Shown one piece after another: positions 28,332 to 36,833 of a stretch of DNA of 64,000 nucleotides. The translations under genes and the position numbers were made by a program. This DNA is from Pseudopedobacter saltans DSM 12145 (GTDB lineage Bacteria; Bacteroidota; Bacteroidia; Sphingobacteriales; Sphingobacteriaceae), in the NCBI RefSeq assembly GCF_000190735.1, contig NC_015177.1, positions 2,356,001 to 2,420,000 of the forward strand, written 5' to 3'. Below the pieces are notes generated by a model. It saw nothing but the letters and a program-made list of their open reading frames with translations, searched no databases and was not told the DNA's origin. Within the stretch, counting starts at the first letter, position 1, and every line of letters begins with the position of its first letter.

Positions 28332-28982
28332 TTATACTACACTGTTTTCTAAGAACATAGTTTTTATAAAATCTACCTCTCCGGTCTCGACGTTATAAAA
28401 TGCTCCTATAATACCAATTTCACCATTCTCATACATTTCACGCAATACATCGCTTTTATCAAGAATTTCGGTAATCGTATGATCTACATGCTGATTAGCT
28501 ACCAGATTAATACCTTCAAGGGAATTTAGATCTACGTTTGTATGATGTTTCCTTACATATTCAATTGAAGGGTTTACCTTTTCAAGAAGATTAGTAAGGT
28601 GTCCCAGATGAACTTGTTTACATGCGCCGGTAATTGCTCCACATTTAGAATGTCCTAATACTACAATTAGTTTAGAACCTGCAAGTTTACACGCAAATTC
28701 CATTGAACCTATCACATCCTCGCTAAGTACATTTCCAGCGATACGAATACTAAATATGTCACCAAGCCCCTGATCGAAAATAAGTTCTGCTGAAGTACGG
28801 CTATCTATACAACTTAAAATAGCTGCAAAAGGGAACTGGCCATTCTTTGTTTCGTTCACCTGTTCCAGCAGGTTACCGTGAGCTTTTAAATTGTTTACAA
28901 AACGCTGATTGCCTTCTTTTAAAAAAGATAAGGCTAACGAAGGTGTTACTGATTTTTGGTCTTCTATATTATGTAATCGCAT
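28332..28982 (-). CDS. Beta-class carbonic anhydrase
   Basis: Zinc enzyme interconverting CO2 and bicarbonate. The 216-residue protein has the beta-class zinc ligands: Cys in SCIDSRTSAE (CxDxR, including the Asp-Arg dyad), and HSKCGAI giving His and Cys. The surrounding LIVVLGHSKCGAITGA and NVLSEDVIGSMEFACKLAGSKL are standard family blocks. No clear signal peptide is present, so it is likely cytosolic and supports carboxylases and pH balance. Confidence 0.95.
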   Translation of the reverse strand: MRLHNIEDQKSVTPSLALSFLKEGNQRFVNNLKAHGNLLEQVNETKNGQFPFAAILSCIDSRTSAELIFDQGLGDIFSIRIAGNVLSEDVIGSMEFACKLAGSKLIVVLGHSKCGAITGACKQVHLGHLTNLLEKVNPSIEYVRKHHTNVDLNSLEGINLVANQHVDHTITEILDKSDVLREMYENGEIGIIGAFYNVETGEVDFIKTMFLENSVV

Positions 28983-29004
28983 GCTGTAATTTTTTCACAA
29001 AGGT

Positions 29005-29090
29005 AGAGAAGTAAGAGGAAAGTAGAAAGAGAAAGTTGTAAGTTGTGAGTGGAAAGTAGTAGGTAATAAGTGGTAAATAGAAAGTCGCAA
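29005..29090. repeat. Low-complexity AAAGT-rich intergenic tract
   Basis: A purine-rich stretch with repeated short units (agaaagt, gtaagt, ggaaagt) between the carbonic anhydrase gene and the terminator of the M48 peptidase gene. No coding potential seen. Confidence 0.4.
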
Positions 29091-29159
29091 ATAGGAATTG
29101 GTCTTTGCTCTTTGTTCGTTAGTCCTCTTTCCTATCCCCTTATACAATTTTAAGTGAAT

Positions 29160-29191
29160 AAAAAAGCCATTCATTTAGAACGGCTCTTTTT
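29160..29191 (-). terminator. Terminator after the M48 peptidase gene
   Basis: Arms AAAAAGCCaTTC / GAAcGGCTcTTTT with a 5-nt loop, just beyond the stop codon of the minus-strand gene. Confidence 0.7.
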
Positions 29192-29210
29192 ATTGCATCA
29201 AATGCAGTTA

Positions 29211-30017
29211 TTATTTTTTGTAATGGGTCAAAGCTTCTGGCAGATATTTTTTAATATCTGAAATACGTGTCGCATCACTTGGGTGAGTGCTTAAGAACTC
29301 GGAACTACCTGCTTTCTTTCCTGATGCCATTCTTTCCCAGAAATAAATAGCCTGGGATGGATCGTAACCAGCCATAGCCATAAAGGTTAAACCTAAACGG
29401 TCGGCTTCCGATTCCTGCTTTCTCGAATTCGGCAATAACACGCCCACCTGAGCTCCTACGCCGAACATCTGATCGAAAACGGCTTTCCCCGAAGCTGTTT
29501 TAGTTACTGCAGCACCGGCCAAGCTCCCTAAACCCGATGCAATCATCTGTTGAGAATAACGCTCAGCAGAGTGTCTGGCTATCGCATGAGCAATTTCATG
29601 CCCCATTACCGTTGCCAAACCAGCATCATTTAAGGTGACAGGCAAAATACCTGTATAAACAGCCACTTTTCCTCCAGGCATACACCATGCGTTTACCTCG
29701 TCACTTTTAATCAGATTAAACTCCCATTGAAAATTGGCTATCTGGCTTCCTAAGCCGTTATCATTCATGTACCTGGTTACGGCAGCAGCGATCTTATTTC
29801 CCACTTCCTTAACCTTTTTTGCTTCGGCAGTATTAGTGATTACATTTTTAGAGTTTTCTGTGAGAAACTCTTTATAACTTGTTGCTGCAAGCGTGTTCAT
29901 TTCTCCATCACTAACCAAACTTGCCTGTCTTCTTCCTGTCAGTGGAACCGTAGAGCAGGCTCCCATCATCACAATTAATGCCGAAAAAGCTATTCCTTTA
30001 ACATTTAACTTTAACAT
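29211..30017 (-). CDS. M48-family metallopeptidase lipoprotein
   Basis: Envelope zinc protease of the M48 (HtpX/BepA/Oma1-like) family. The ATG at 30017 gives MLKLNVKGIAFSALIVMMGACST, a lipoprotein signal with lipobox MGAC; this start also removes a 20-nt overlap with plsY and leaves a 4-nt gap. The catalytic HEIAH motif is in VMGHEIAHAIARHSAERYSQ, and ESEADRLGLTFMA supplies the downstream zinc-ligand Glu. The short, soluble layout resembles the periplasmic quality-control peptidases, not the multi-pass HtpX proteins. It is the last gene of the DUF4783-nadC-plsY run and is followed by a terminator. Confidence 0.93.
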   Translation of the reverse strand: MLKLNVKGIAFSALIVMMGACSTVPLTGRRQASLVSDGEMNTLAATSYKEFLTENSKNVITNTAEAKKVKEVGNKIAAAVTRYMNDNGLGSQIANFQWEFNLIKSDEVNAWCMPGGKVAVYTGILPVTLNDAGLATVMGHEIAHAIARHSAERYSQQMIASGLGSLAGAAVTKTASGKAVFDQMFGVGAQVGVLLPNSRKQESEADRLGLTFMAMAGYDPSQAIYFWERMASGKKAGSSEFLSTHPSDATRISDIKKYLPEALTHYKK

Positions 30018-30021
30018 AAGT

Positions 30022-30669
30022 TTAATCTTTCTTTTTTCCAAATAAGTTAACTTTCGATTCCTTTCCTTTCAACAACCTTTCTATGTTTTTTTGGTGTGTT
30101 ACCAGAATGAGTACACAAATGCACATTCCGTAGATTAAAATTGCCTTTACTGATACATGGAAAATAAATATCAGGCTCACCGGAAAAGTGAATCCAGCTA
30201 GTATAGAACTTAATGACACATAATTTGTGATCAGCAAAACGGTAACAAACACAAGAACGCATAGCAAAGCTGCTTGAGGATGCACAGCTAAAACCATTCC
30301 AAGTAATGTGGCTATCCCCTTCCCGCCTCTAAAACCTGCAAAAATTGGAAATAAATGCCCCATTACCGCAACAATCCCAAGGGCTAACTGATAGTTAACA
30401 TATTGTACAGAATGCTCGGGTCCTGTAATTGATAGTCCTATAAAATAGGCAAGATTTGTAGCTGTCCAACCTTTCAAAATGTCAATCAGCATTACAGGAA
30501 TACCCGCTTTTTTCCCAAGTACACGAAAGGTATTTGTAGCACCAGCATTGCCGCTACCATATTCCCTTACATCTACCCCGTAAAAAGCCTGACCGATCCA
30601 GACAGCTGTAGGTATGGAACCAAAAATATAGGCTAAAATAATAGCCCCAATTGAATATATAGATATCAT
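30022..30669 (-). CDS. plsY: Glycerol-3-phosphate acyltransferase PlsY
   Basis: Inner-membrane enzyme that transfers the acyl group from acyl-phosphate to glycerol-3-phosphate, the first step of phospholipid synthesis. The 215-residue protein has the expected multi-pass hydrophobic pattern and the three PlsY motifs: GSIPTAVWIG, REYGSGNAGATNTFRVLGKKAG, and GHLFPIFAGFRGGKGIATLLG. The reading frame ends 4 nt before the start of the M48 peptidase gene. nadC lies 39 nt upstream on the same strand. Confidence 0.96.
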   Translation of the reverse strand: MISIYSIGAIILAYIFGSIPTAVWIGQAFYGVDVREYGSGNAGATNTFRVLGKKAGIPVMLIDILKGWTATNLAYFIGLSITGPEHSVQYVNYQLALGIVAVMGHLFPIFAGFRGGKGIATLLGMVLAVHPQAALLCVLVFVTVLLITNYVSLSSILAGFTFPVSLIFIFHVSVKAILIYGMCICVLILVTHQKNIERLLKGKESKVNLFGKKKD

Positions 30670-30708
30670 TCTATGCTATAGTTTTAAACGATGGCTTACC
30701 TTTTATTC

Positions 30709-31557
30709 TTAACCAACAACCGCTTTCAGACTTAAATCCAACCCTTTTACCGAATGGGTAAGCGCACCCATAGAAATATAATCTACTCCACATTTGGCAT
30801 AATCTAAAGCATTTTGTGGTGTTATGTTTCCTGACGCCTCTGTTGCAACAGTTTTATCCACTATCGCAACAGCTTTTTTCAGATCTTCGAAATTAAAATT
30901 ATCCAACAGAACTCTGTCTATCCCTCCTATTGCCAATACGCTTCTTAATTCTTCTAAATTTCTAACCTCGACTTCTATTTGCAGATTTCTATTTTCTTTT
31001 TTCAGATAATCTTGTGCCGCTTTAACTGCATTTTCTATGCCACCAGCATAATCAACGTGATTATCTTTGATCAAAATCATATCGTACAATCCGAAACGGT
31101 GATTTACCCCACCTCCTATTTTCACGGCCATTTTTTCCAGATATCTTAAGTTAGGGGTGGTTTTACGTGTGTCTAACACCTTTGTTCCCGTACCTTTTAG
31201 ATTTTTCACTATTTTATGGGTCGTGGTTGCAATGCCACTCATTCGCTGCATTAAATTCAGGAGTAATCTTTCGGCTACTAAAATAGATTGTACACTTCCG
31301 GATACATACAAAACAACATCACCAACCTTTACTTCTGTTCCGTCTTTAAGTAAGATTTCCACATTTAAATCGGGATCCACTTCGTTGCAAACTTCCACCG
31401 CAACATCTACACCCGCTATTACTCCATCTTCTTTAACTAATAATCTGGCTTTTCCCTTTGCATCTTTAGGAATGGTTGAAAGAGAGGTATGGTCTCCATC
31501 TCCTAGGTCTTCGGCTAAAGCCGATTTTATAATTTGTCGAACAATATTCTTATCCAA
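30709..31557 (-). CDS. nadC: Nicotinate-nucleotide diphosphorylase (carboxylating)
   Basis: Quinolinate phosphoribosyltransferase, which makes nicotinate mononucleotide from quinolinate and PRPP in de novo NAD synthesis. Family blocks: AEDLGDGDHTSL, VKEDGVIAG, RLLLNLMQRMSGIATTT, VLDTRKTTPNLRYLEKMAVKIGGGVNHRFGLYDMILIKDNH, VEVRNLEEL, and VDYISMGALTHSVKGLDLSLK. No ATG is available at the 5' end. A TTG at 31557 gives MDKNIVRQIIKSALAEDLGDGD, matching the usual start; an in-frame TTG at 31596 would add 13 residues, but a TAnnTTTG-like box overlaps that segment. It follows the DUF4783 gene closely. Confidence 0.95.
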   Translation of the reverse strand: MDKNIVRQIIKSALAEDLGDGDHTSLSTIPKDAKGKARLLVKEDGVIAGVDVAVEVCNEVDPDLNVEILLKDGTEVKVGDVVLYVSGSVQSILVAERLLLNLMQRMSGIATTTHKIVKNLKGTGTKVLDTRKTTPNLRYLEKMAVKIGGGVNHRFGLYDMILIKDNHVDYAGGIENAVKAAQDYLKKENRNLQIEVEVRNLEELRSVLAIGGIDRVLLDNFNFEDLKKAVAIVDKTVATEASGNITPQNALDYAKCGVDYISMGALTHSVKGLDLSLKAVVG

Positions 31558-31603
31558 AACTTGTGATTTTTGAGGCAAAAATATAAATTTTTTCAAGCTG
31601 CCC

Positions 31604-31990
31604 TTATTCTTTGTTTTCTTCTATTCTAATTTGAGCTATCAAAAATTTACCGGACGTGATCTTCAGTTCATAGCTAACTCTAAAGATATTTTTACTGGTA
31701 TTCAATAAAATAACCGCAAATTTATAGTTTGAATTTGAAGTCACTTTATGGATTATTTGAGAAGATTTAGGTGGATTTTTCTGAAAAAAGTCTTTCAAAA
31801 TAATTGCAGTCTGCACATTCGAGTAAATCTCTTCTTGTCCCAATATGTTTAACTCAACAGTAGGAGCAAAATATCCGGACATGGATTTAACATCACCACT
31901 TTTCATAAATGCTGCAATTTCTTCTATCACATCTGCCTTAACAATACTTACAGCACTTGTAAGAAAAAACAACAAAAAAAACTTTTTCAT
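31604..31990 (-). CDS. DUF4783 exported protein
   Basis: Small exported protein matching the Bacteroidota DUF4783 pattern. The ATG at 31990 gives MKKFFLLFFLTSAVSIVKA, a signal peptide; an upstream in-frame TTG at 32020 adds ten residues and is less likely. The mature part (about 110 residues) has an NTF2/SnoaL-like layout: EIAAFMKSGDVKSMSGYFAPTVEL, then strands with KDFFQKNPPKS and a beta-rich C-terminus (FRVSYELKITSGKFLIAQIRIEE). Function is unknown. It is the first gene before nadC on the same strand, with about 47 nt between it and the chosen nadC start. Confidence 0.85.
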   Translation of the reverse strand: MKKFFLLFFLTSAVSIVKADVIEEIAAFMKSGDVKSMSGYFAPTVELNILGQEEIYSNVQTAIILKDFFQKNPPKSSQIIHKVTSNSNYKFAVILLNTSKNIFRVSYELKITSGKFLIAQIRIEENKE

Positions 31991-32085
31991 AACTTTTTGC
32001 TTCACAAAACTCTTTGACAAGTTTCTTAAATGAGACTCTAATTTACAAACAAAACATTTTTAAAAAAGCTTAATGTTAAAATAAC

Positions 32086-32093
32086 TATATTTG
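32086..32093 (+). promoter_or_regulatory. Bacteroidota -7 box at the gpmI start
   Basis: TATATTTG fits TAnnTTTG and ends 5 nt before the GTG start codon at 32098. If used, transcription would begin at about the start codon, so the mRNA would be essentially leaderless. Confidence 0.4.
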
Positions 32094-32097
32094 CTAT

Positions 32098-33618
32098 GTG
32101 AAAAATAAAAAAGTTGCGCTTATTATATTAGACGGCTGGGGATATGGCCGAAAGGATTCTTCAAATGCCATTTTAGCGGCAAAAACACCTTTTTTTAACG
32201 CCTGTTTAGCTCAATATCCCAATAGTAAATTAGTAGCTTCCGGCACAGCTGTTGGTCTTCCTGAAGGTCAAATGGGAAACTCTGAGGTTGGGCACATGAA
32301 CCTGGGTGCGGGAAGAATAGTTTATCAGGAGTTGGGACGTATTAACAAAGCTGTTGAAGACAATGAATTTGTGAGCAATACTGCCCTGAAAAACGCCTTT
32401 GAATACGCAAAAAACAACAATAAGAAAATTCATTTCATCGGTCTGGTTTCTAACGGTGGAGTACACTCTCATATTAACCATCTAAAAGGACTTTGCGATG
32501 CGGCAAAATCTTTCGGGTTAAACGATGTTTTTATTCATGCATTTCTGGATGGCCGTGACACTGACCCCAATTCGGGACTTGGTTTTATAACTGAACTTAG
32601 CGACTATTTACAACATTCTTCCGGTAAGTTAGCCTCTACAATAGGCAGATATTATGCTATGGACCGCGATAATCGTTGGGAGCGTGTAAAACTAGCCTAC
32701 GACGTAATGGTTAAGGCTGAAGGGAAAAAAGTACAGTCTGTTATAGAAGGTATACAGCAATCCTATGCTGAAGGAGTTACAGACGAATTTGTTAAACCAA
32801 TGGTTGTTTGTGATGAAAACGGCAATCCTTTAGCAAAAATTGAAGATGGCGATGCGGTAATCTGTTTCAATTTCAGAACTGACAGAGGAAGGGAAATATC
32901 TTTGGCACTTACTCAGAAAGAATTCCCTGAACAGGACATGAAGCCTTTGGATATTCACTATGTTACCATGACGACTTATGATGAAACTTTTAAAAATGTA
33001 CATGTTGCATTTGAAAAGGATGATTTAAGAATGACTCTTGGTGAGGTATTGGAAGGTGCTGGCAAAAACCAGATCAGAATTGCAGAGACTGAAAAATATC
33101 CTCACGTTACTTTCTTCTTTTCCGGAGGTCGCGAAAAGGAATTCAATAATGAGAAAAGGCTATTAATTCCTTCTCCTAAAGTAGCTACTTATGATTTGCA
33201 ACCGGAAATGAGTGCAAATGGTATTAAAGATGCTATTATTCCAGAATTAGAAAAAGGGTGGGCCGATTTTGTTTGTTTAAATTTTGCCAATCCGGATATG
33301 GTTGGACATACAGGAGTTTTCGAGGCCGTGGTAAAGGCTGTTGAGACGGTTGATGCATGTGCTGAGGCTGTAGTGAAAACAGGTATAGCAAACGGTTATT
33401 CTTTTATTATTCTTGCGGACCATGGTAACGCTGATTATATGGTGAACGACGACGGTTCTGCTAATACTGCACATACTACTAATGTAGTTCCTTGTATTTT
33501 AATAGACGAGGATTATAAAGCTATTAAGGATGGAAAGCTAGGAGATATTGCTCCAACTATCCTAAAATTAATGGGAATTGATATTCCTCAGGAGATGAGC
33601 GGGAACGTTTTAGTTTAA
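32098..33618 (+). CDS. gpmI: 2,3-bisphosphoglycerate-independent phosphoglycerate mutase
   Basis: Manganese-dependent glycolytic enzyme converting 3- and 2-phosphoglycerate. The 506-residue protein has the alkaline-phosphatase-superfamily layout: KKVALIILDGWGYG metal site at the start, catalytic Ser in MGNSEVGHMNLGAGR, FLDGRDTDP, GRYYAMDRDNRWER, and the C-terminal metal ligands NFANPDMVGHTG and ILADHGNADYM with HTTNVVP. The start is GTG: the overlapping ATG one base earlier is out of frame and runs straight into TGA. The stop codon overlaps the next ATG by one base (TAATG), coupling it to a small lipoprotein gene. Confidence 0.97.
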   Translation: MKNKKVALIILDGWGYGRKDSSNAILAAKTPFFNACLAQYPNSKLVASGTAVGLPEGQMGNSEVGHMNLGAGRIVYQELGRINKAVEDNEFVSNTALKNAFEYAKNNNKKIHFIGLVSNGGVHSHINHLKGLCDAAKSFGLNDVFIHAFLDGRDTDPNSGLGFITELSDYLQHSSGKLASTIGRYYAMDRDNRWERVKLAYDVMVKAEGKKVQSVIEGIQQSYAEGVTDEFVKPMVVCDENGNPLAKIEDGDAVICFNFRTDRGREISLALTQKEFPEQDMKPLDIHYVTMTTYDETFKNVHVAFEKDDLRMTLGEVLEGAGKNQIRIAETEKYPHVTFFFSGGREKEFNNEKRLLIPSPKVATYDLQPEMSANGIKDAIIPELEKGWADFVCLNFANPDMVGHTGVFEAVVKAVETVDACAEAVVKTGIANGYSFIILADHGNADYMVNDDGSANTAHTTNVVPCILIDEDYKAIKDGKLGDIAPTILKLMGIDIPQEMSGNVLV

Positions 33619-34148
33619 TGAAGAGACTGAATTTATTTCTTGTAAGCTTATTATTTCTAGGCTCTTGTAAATCCGGCAAAGAAAAGGATATACAGGAGCT
33701 TAGTTATTATGACATTAAAGGCTTTTTCGAGCAAGAAATAGTAAAGTTAAATAAAACTAATCCTGTTGTAAAGAAATCCGTATTTTATAACCAGGATGAA
33801 GAGGTGAAGACCTTAAAAATAAAGGATTGGGCACAGGAACTCAGCCTGTTTGTGGAATCAGATATCAACAAATCTTCCTGGAAAAACAGCTATAAAATAG
33901 ACAGCCTTCCAAATCAGATTGTCTATACCGCTAAAGAAAATGATTTAAGAACCCAAAAAATCATCATCGATTTTAAAGATTCAAAACCGGTTAAGTTCTC
34001 TATCAAAAATAAATCTATAAATTATTTATATACGACTTCTGAAGATTTAACTTTTTATACAGACTCGTTATATAACATTGTAAAAGATCAGCATGTTACT
34101 GTTCTTGGTGATAACCACTACATAATAACTGGGTTGTTAGTTCGCTAG
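33618..34148 (+). CDS. Small lipoprotein of unknown function
   Basis: A 176-residue predicted lipoprotein: MKRLNLFLVSLLFLGSCKSG has a hydrophobic core and lipobox LGSC. The mature part is charged and appears to alternate helices (YYDIKGFFEQEIVKLNKT) with beta strands (IIIDFKDSKPVKFSIKN). I do not recognise a named family. Translational coupling to gpmI through a TAATG overlap suggests it is expressed with it, though a functional link is not obvious. The sequence after it carries a TTCGTT-type hairpin, not a normal terminator. Confidence 0.8.
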   Translation: MKRLNLFLVSLLFLGSCKSGKEKDIQELSYYDIKGFFEQEIVKLNKTNPVVKKSVFYNQDEEVKTLKIKDWAQELSLFVESDINKSSWKNSYKIDSLPNQIVYTAKENDLRTQKIIIDFKDSKPVKFSIKNKSINYLYTTSEDLTFYTDSLYNIVKDQHVTVLGDNHYIITGLLVR

Positions 34149-34170
34149 ACGTTTTTCGTTGTTGTTTTTT

Positions 34171-34213
34171 GATGTTCGATGTTCGTTTCACAGAACGAAT
34201 AACAACCAACATC
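34171..34213. repeat. Intergenic TTCGTT-type hairpin
   Basis: Nested inverted repeats GATGTT / AACATC and TTCGTT / AACGAA around a 6-nt centre, downstream of the small lipoprotein gene. It belongs to the same TCGTT-rich palindrome class as 16740 and 49583. Confidence 0.55.
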
Positions 34214-34300
34214 CATTGACCATAAAATACTTATTTACTTCCCCATTACACTATAAACAAATAGCTTTACTATATTGTCAACTGTATCATTAGTCTTGCT

Positions 34301-34726
34301 ATGAGTAACAATACAGCACATATTTTAGATCATAAACATATTTCCCCTACGCCAATGCGGCAGCTGGTTTTGGACACGCTGTTGAATAAGAAATCAGCTT
34401 TAAGTATTAATGATATCGAAAAAATGTTGTATCCTGCAGATAGAATCACCATTTACAGGACATTGAAGACTTTCGAGCAAAAAGGATTGATTCATCAAGT
34501 AGAAGACGGAAGCGGATCTTTAAAATATGCGCTTTGTCAGGACAGTTGTGACGATAATGCACACCACGATGTCCACGTACATTTTTCTTGTAAAGCATGT
34601 AAAGAAACATTTTGTCTGCCAAAAAATCAGATCCCTAAGATTTCCTTACCTCAGGGATATCAACCAGAAGAGATAAGCCTTACCGTAAAAGGCGTATGTA
34701 AAGACTGTCAGATTACAATGCAATAG
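34301..34726 (+). CDS. Fur-family regulator, probably zinc-sensing (Zur-like)
   Basis: Second Fur-family repressor of the window, 141 residues and diverged from the first. Winged helix: SPTPMRQLVLDTLLN, then DRITIYRTLKTFEQKGLIHQV. Two Cys pairs, FSCKACKE and GVCKDCQ, form the classic structural zinc site, and DDNAHHDVHVHF is a His-rich sensing segment. It is encoded 56 nt before a zinc/cadmium-type P-type ATPase gene with a His-rich N-terminus, and a perfect palindrome lies at the junction. Zinc or a related divalent metal is therefore the likely signal; this is inference from context. Confidence 0.88.
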   Translation: MSNNTAHILDHKHISPTPMRQLVLDTLLNKKSALSINDIEKMLYPADRITIYRTLKTFEQKGLIHQVEDGSGSLKYALCQDSCDDNAHHDVHVHFSCKACKETFCLPKNQIPKISLPQGYQPEEISLTVKGVCKDCQITMQ

Positions 34727-34735
34727 CATTGCATT
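34717..34735. promoter_or_regulatory. Perfect palindrome, candidate operator of the metal ATPase gene
   Basis: AATGCAAT-AGC-ATTGCATT, an 8-bp perfect inverted repeat with a 3-nt spacer that overlaps the stop codon of the Fur-like gene and lies about 12 bp upstream of the TATGTTTG box. Length and AT-richness fit a Fur/Zur-type operator; a weak terminator is the alternative because T's follow. Confidence 0.5.
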
Positions 34736-34746
34736 CCTTTTTACAT

Positions 34747-34754
34747 TATGTTTG
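34747..34754 (+). promoter_or_regulatory. Bacteroidota -7 box upstream of the metal ATPase gene
   Basis: TATGTTTG fits TAnnTTTG and lies 27 nt before the ATG at 34782. The palindrome at 34717-34735 would cover the -33 region, well placed for repression. Confidence 0.5.
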
Positions 34755-34781
34755 TCTTTGTAATTATTAACATTGACAAAC

Positions 34782-36707
34782 ATGAGCAACATACTTCAAC
34801 ATAGTCATGACAATCATGACCACGATCATGGAAATGATGTTCAAAAGGTAAATACTCCTGAATGGAAGTCGCACCTTAATTTGATCATTGCGCTGGGCAT
34901 TTTTCTGGTGATGATGGTTCTTGAATATGGTTTTCACTTCAATACAAATAATTATTTGGGACTTGTTATTTTCCTTTTTGCTTATTATTTGGCGGGAAGT
35001 GACGTTTTGAAATTGGCATGGGTAAAAGCCAGACGTTCCGATTTCTTTAATGAATTTTCCTTGATGAGTATAGCCACGATTGGTGCTTTTAGCATAGGTG
35101 CTTACAGCGAAGGTGTTGCGGTTATGATTTTCTATTCTATTGGAGAATGGTTTCAGGAAAGCGCTGTAAAAAAAGCAAAGAACAACATTAAAGCTTTGCT
35201 GGATATTCGCCCCGATACCGTTACCGTCATCAGAAATAATACTCCCATAGATGTAAAACCTACCGAAGTAGTTATTGGAGAGATGATACAGGTAAAACCC
35301 GGAGAAAAGGTGGCTCTGGATGGTATTTTGAATACTGAACATGCTACTTTCAACACTGCTGCGCTAACCGGCGAAAGTAAGCCAGATGAGAAATATAACG
35401 GAGATGAGATTCTCGCCGGTATGATTAATGAAAGCAAACTTGCCGAGGTAAAAGTGACTTCACTGTTTCGCGATAGTAAATTGAGCAAGATATTGGAAAT
35501 GGTACAGGATGCAACCGCAAGGAAATCAAAAACTCAACTATTCATTTCCCGATTTGCTAAAATATACACGCCGATAGTTTTTGCTTTGGCTGTACTTTTG
35601 GTTGTCATTCCGTCTTTCATATACCCAGACTATGTTTTTACAGATTGGTTATACAGAGGTTTGGTATTTTTAGTAATCAGCTGCCCTTGTGCGCTGGTTG
35701 TTTCGATTCCCCTGGGGTATTTTGGAGGTATAAGCCTGGCATCAAAAAATGGTATTCTTTTTAAAGGTGGAAATTTTCTTGATGTTATGAGCACTATCGA
35801 CACGGTAGTAATGGACAAAACTGGTACATTAACCAAGGGTGTTTTTAAAGTTCAGGAAATGGACACCGAAATGGACAGGAATGATTTCATCAAAATAGTC
35901 GCTGCTATTGAGAGCAAATCAAGCCATCCTATTGCCAAAGCCATTACTCAATATGCCGATGGAAAGTACGAAGATACGGTGGTAAAGGATGTTGAGGAAA
36001 TTGCAGGTCATGGATTAAGAGGAACTGTCGACGGAAAAGATGTGCTTGCAGGTAATGGAAAGTTACTTAGGAAGTTTAATATTTCTTTTCCCGACCATAT
36101 AGAAAACATAGTAGAAAGTATTGTGGTTGTCGCTGTGGACAAACGATACGCAGGTTATATTACTGTCGCGGATGAGATAAAAGAAGATGCTGCACATACT
36201 ATTTCTGATTTAAAAAAGAACGATATCTTAACCATAATGCTTAGTGGGGATAAAGACACCATAGTTCAAAAAACAGCTTATTTATTGGGTTTAGACAAAG
36301 CTTTCGGAGCGCTCTTACCAGAAAACAAAGTTAATAAGGTTAAAGAACTAAAAAATGCAAATAAAAGAATTGCATTTGTTGGCGACGGTGTTAATGATGC
36401 CCCTGTTATTGCTTTAGCTGATGTTGGTATCGCTATGGGAGGATTGGGAAGTGATGCCGCCATTGAAACCGCTGATGTTGTTATTCAAACGGATCAGCCT
36501 TCTAAAATACTTTCTGCTATAAAGATCGGGAAAATCACCAAATGGATCGTTTGGCAGAATATTATACTGGCTATGGCTGTAAAAATTGCCGTCTTGATTT
36601 TGGGAGCCGAAGGCGTTGCCTCTTTATGGGAAGCAGTAATTGCCGATGTTGGCGTTGCATTATTAGCTATCCTGAATGCTGTAAGGATACAGGCAAAGAA
36701 GATATAG
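34782..36707 (+). CDS. Heavy-metal P-type ATPase, zinc/cadmium type
   Basis: P1B-type ATPase exporting divalent metal from the cytosol. ATG at 34782 is preferred to the in-frame TTG at 34773. The N-terminus has a His/Asp-rich stretch (HSHDNHDHDHGND) in place of a CxxC metal-binding domain. Conserved features: TGES (actuator), transmembrane SCPCALVVSIPLGYFGG (the CPC metal site), DKTGTLTKG with the phosphorylated Asp, SSHPIAKAI (HP motif) and VGDGVNDAPVIALADVGIAMG. The CPC plus late transmembrane residues suit the ZntA-type zinc/cadmium/lead branch. Preceded by a Fur-like regulator and a candidate operator. Confidence 0.93.
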   Translation: MSNILQHSHDNHDHDHGNDVQKVNTPEWKSHLNLIIALGIFLVMMVLEYGFHFNTNNYLGLVIFLFAYYLAGSDVLKLAWVKARRSDFFNEFSLMSIATIGAFSIGAYSEGVAVMIFYSIGEWFQESAVKKAKNNIKALLDIRPDTVTVIRNNTPIDVKPTEVVIGEMIQVKPGEKVALDGILNTEHATFNTAALTGESKPDEKYNGDEILAGMINESKLAEVKVTSLFRDSKLSKILEMVQDATARKSKTQLFISRFAKIYTPIVFALAVLLVVIPSFIYPDYVFTDWLYRGLVFLVISCPCALVVSIPLGYFGGISLASKNGILFKGGNFLDVMSTIDTVVMDKTGTLTKGVFKVQEMDTEMDRNDFIKIVAAIESKSSHPIAKAITQYADGKYEDTVVKDVEEIAGHGLRGTVDGKDVLAGNGKLLRKFNISFPDHIENIVESIVVVAVDKRYAGYITVADEIKEDAAHTISDLKKNDILTIMLSGDKDTIVQKTAYLLGLDKAFGALLPENKVNKVKELKNANKRIAFVGDGVNDAPVIALADVGIAMGGLGSDAAIETADVVIQTDQPSKILSAIKIGKITKWIVWQNIILAMAVKIAVLILGAEGVASLWEAVIADVGVALLAILNAVRIQAKKI

Positions 36708-36833
36708 CACATTTCCAAAAGGGGCGTAACCTGGCGCAGGTACAGGAAAACCTAATTCTTACTAAGATTTTAAGTAATAATTCTGGACTTTTACAGCATA
36801 TCTAAGAGAGATTTTTATAAAAACAGTGTTTAA

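Noticed and set aside
31157-31573. 138-codon plus-strand ORF
   Set aside because: Shadow of nadC, whose motifs are complete on the minus strand.
34767-35342. 191-codon minus-strand ORF
   Set aside because: Antisense of the P-type ATPase gene with no recognisable features; the plus-strand gene has all catalytic motifs.
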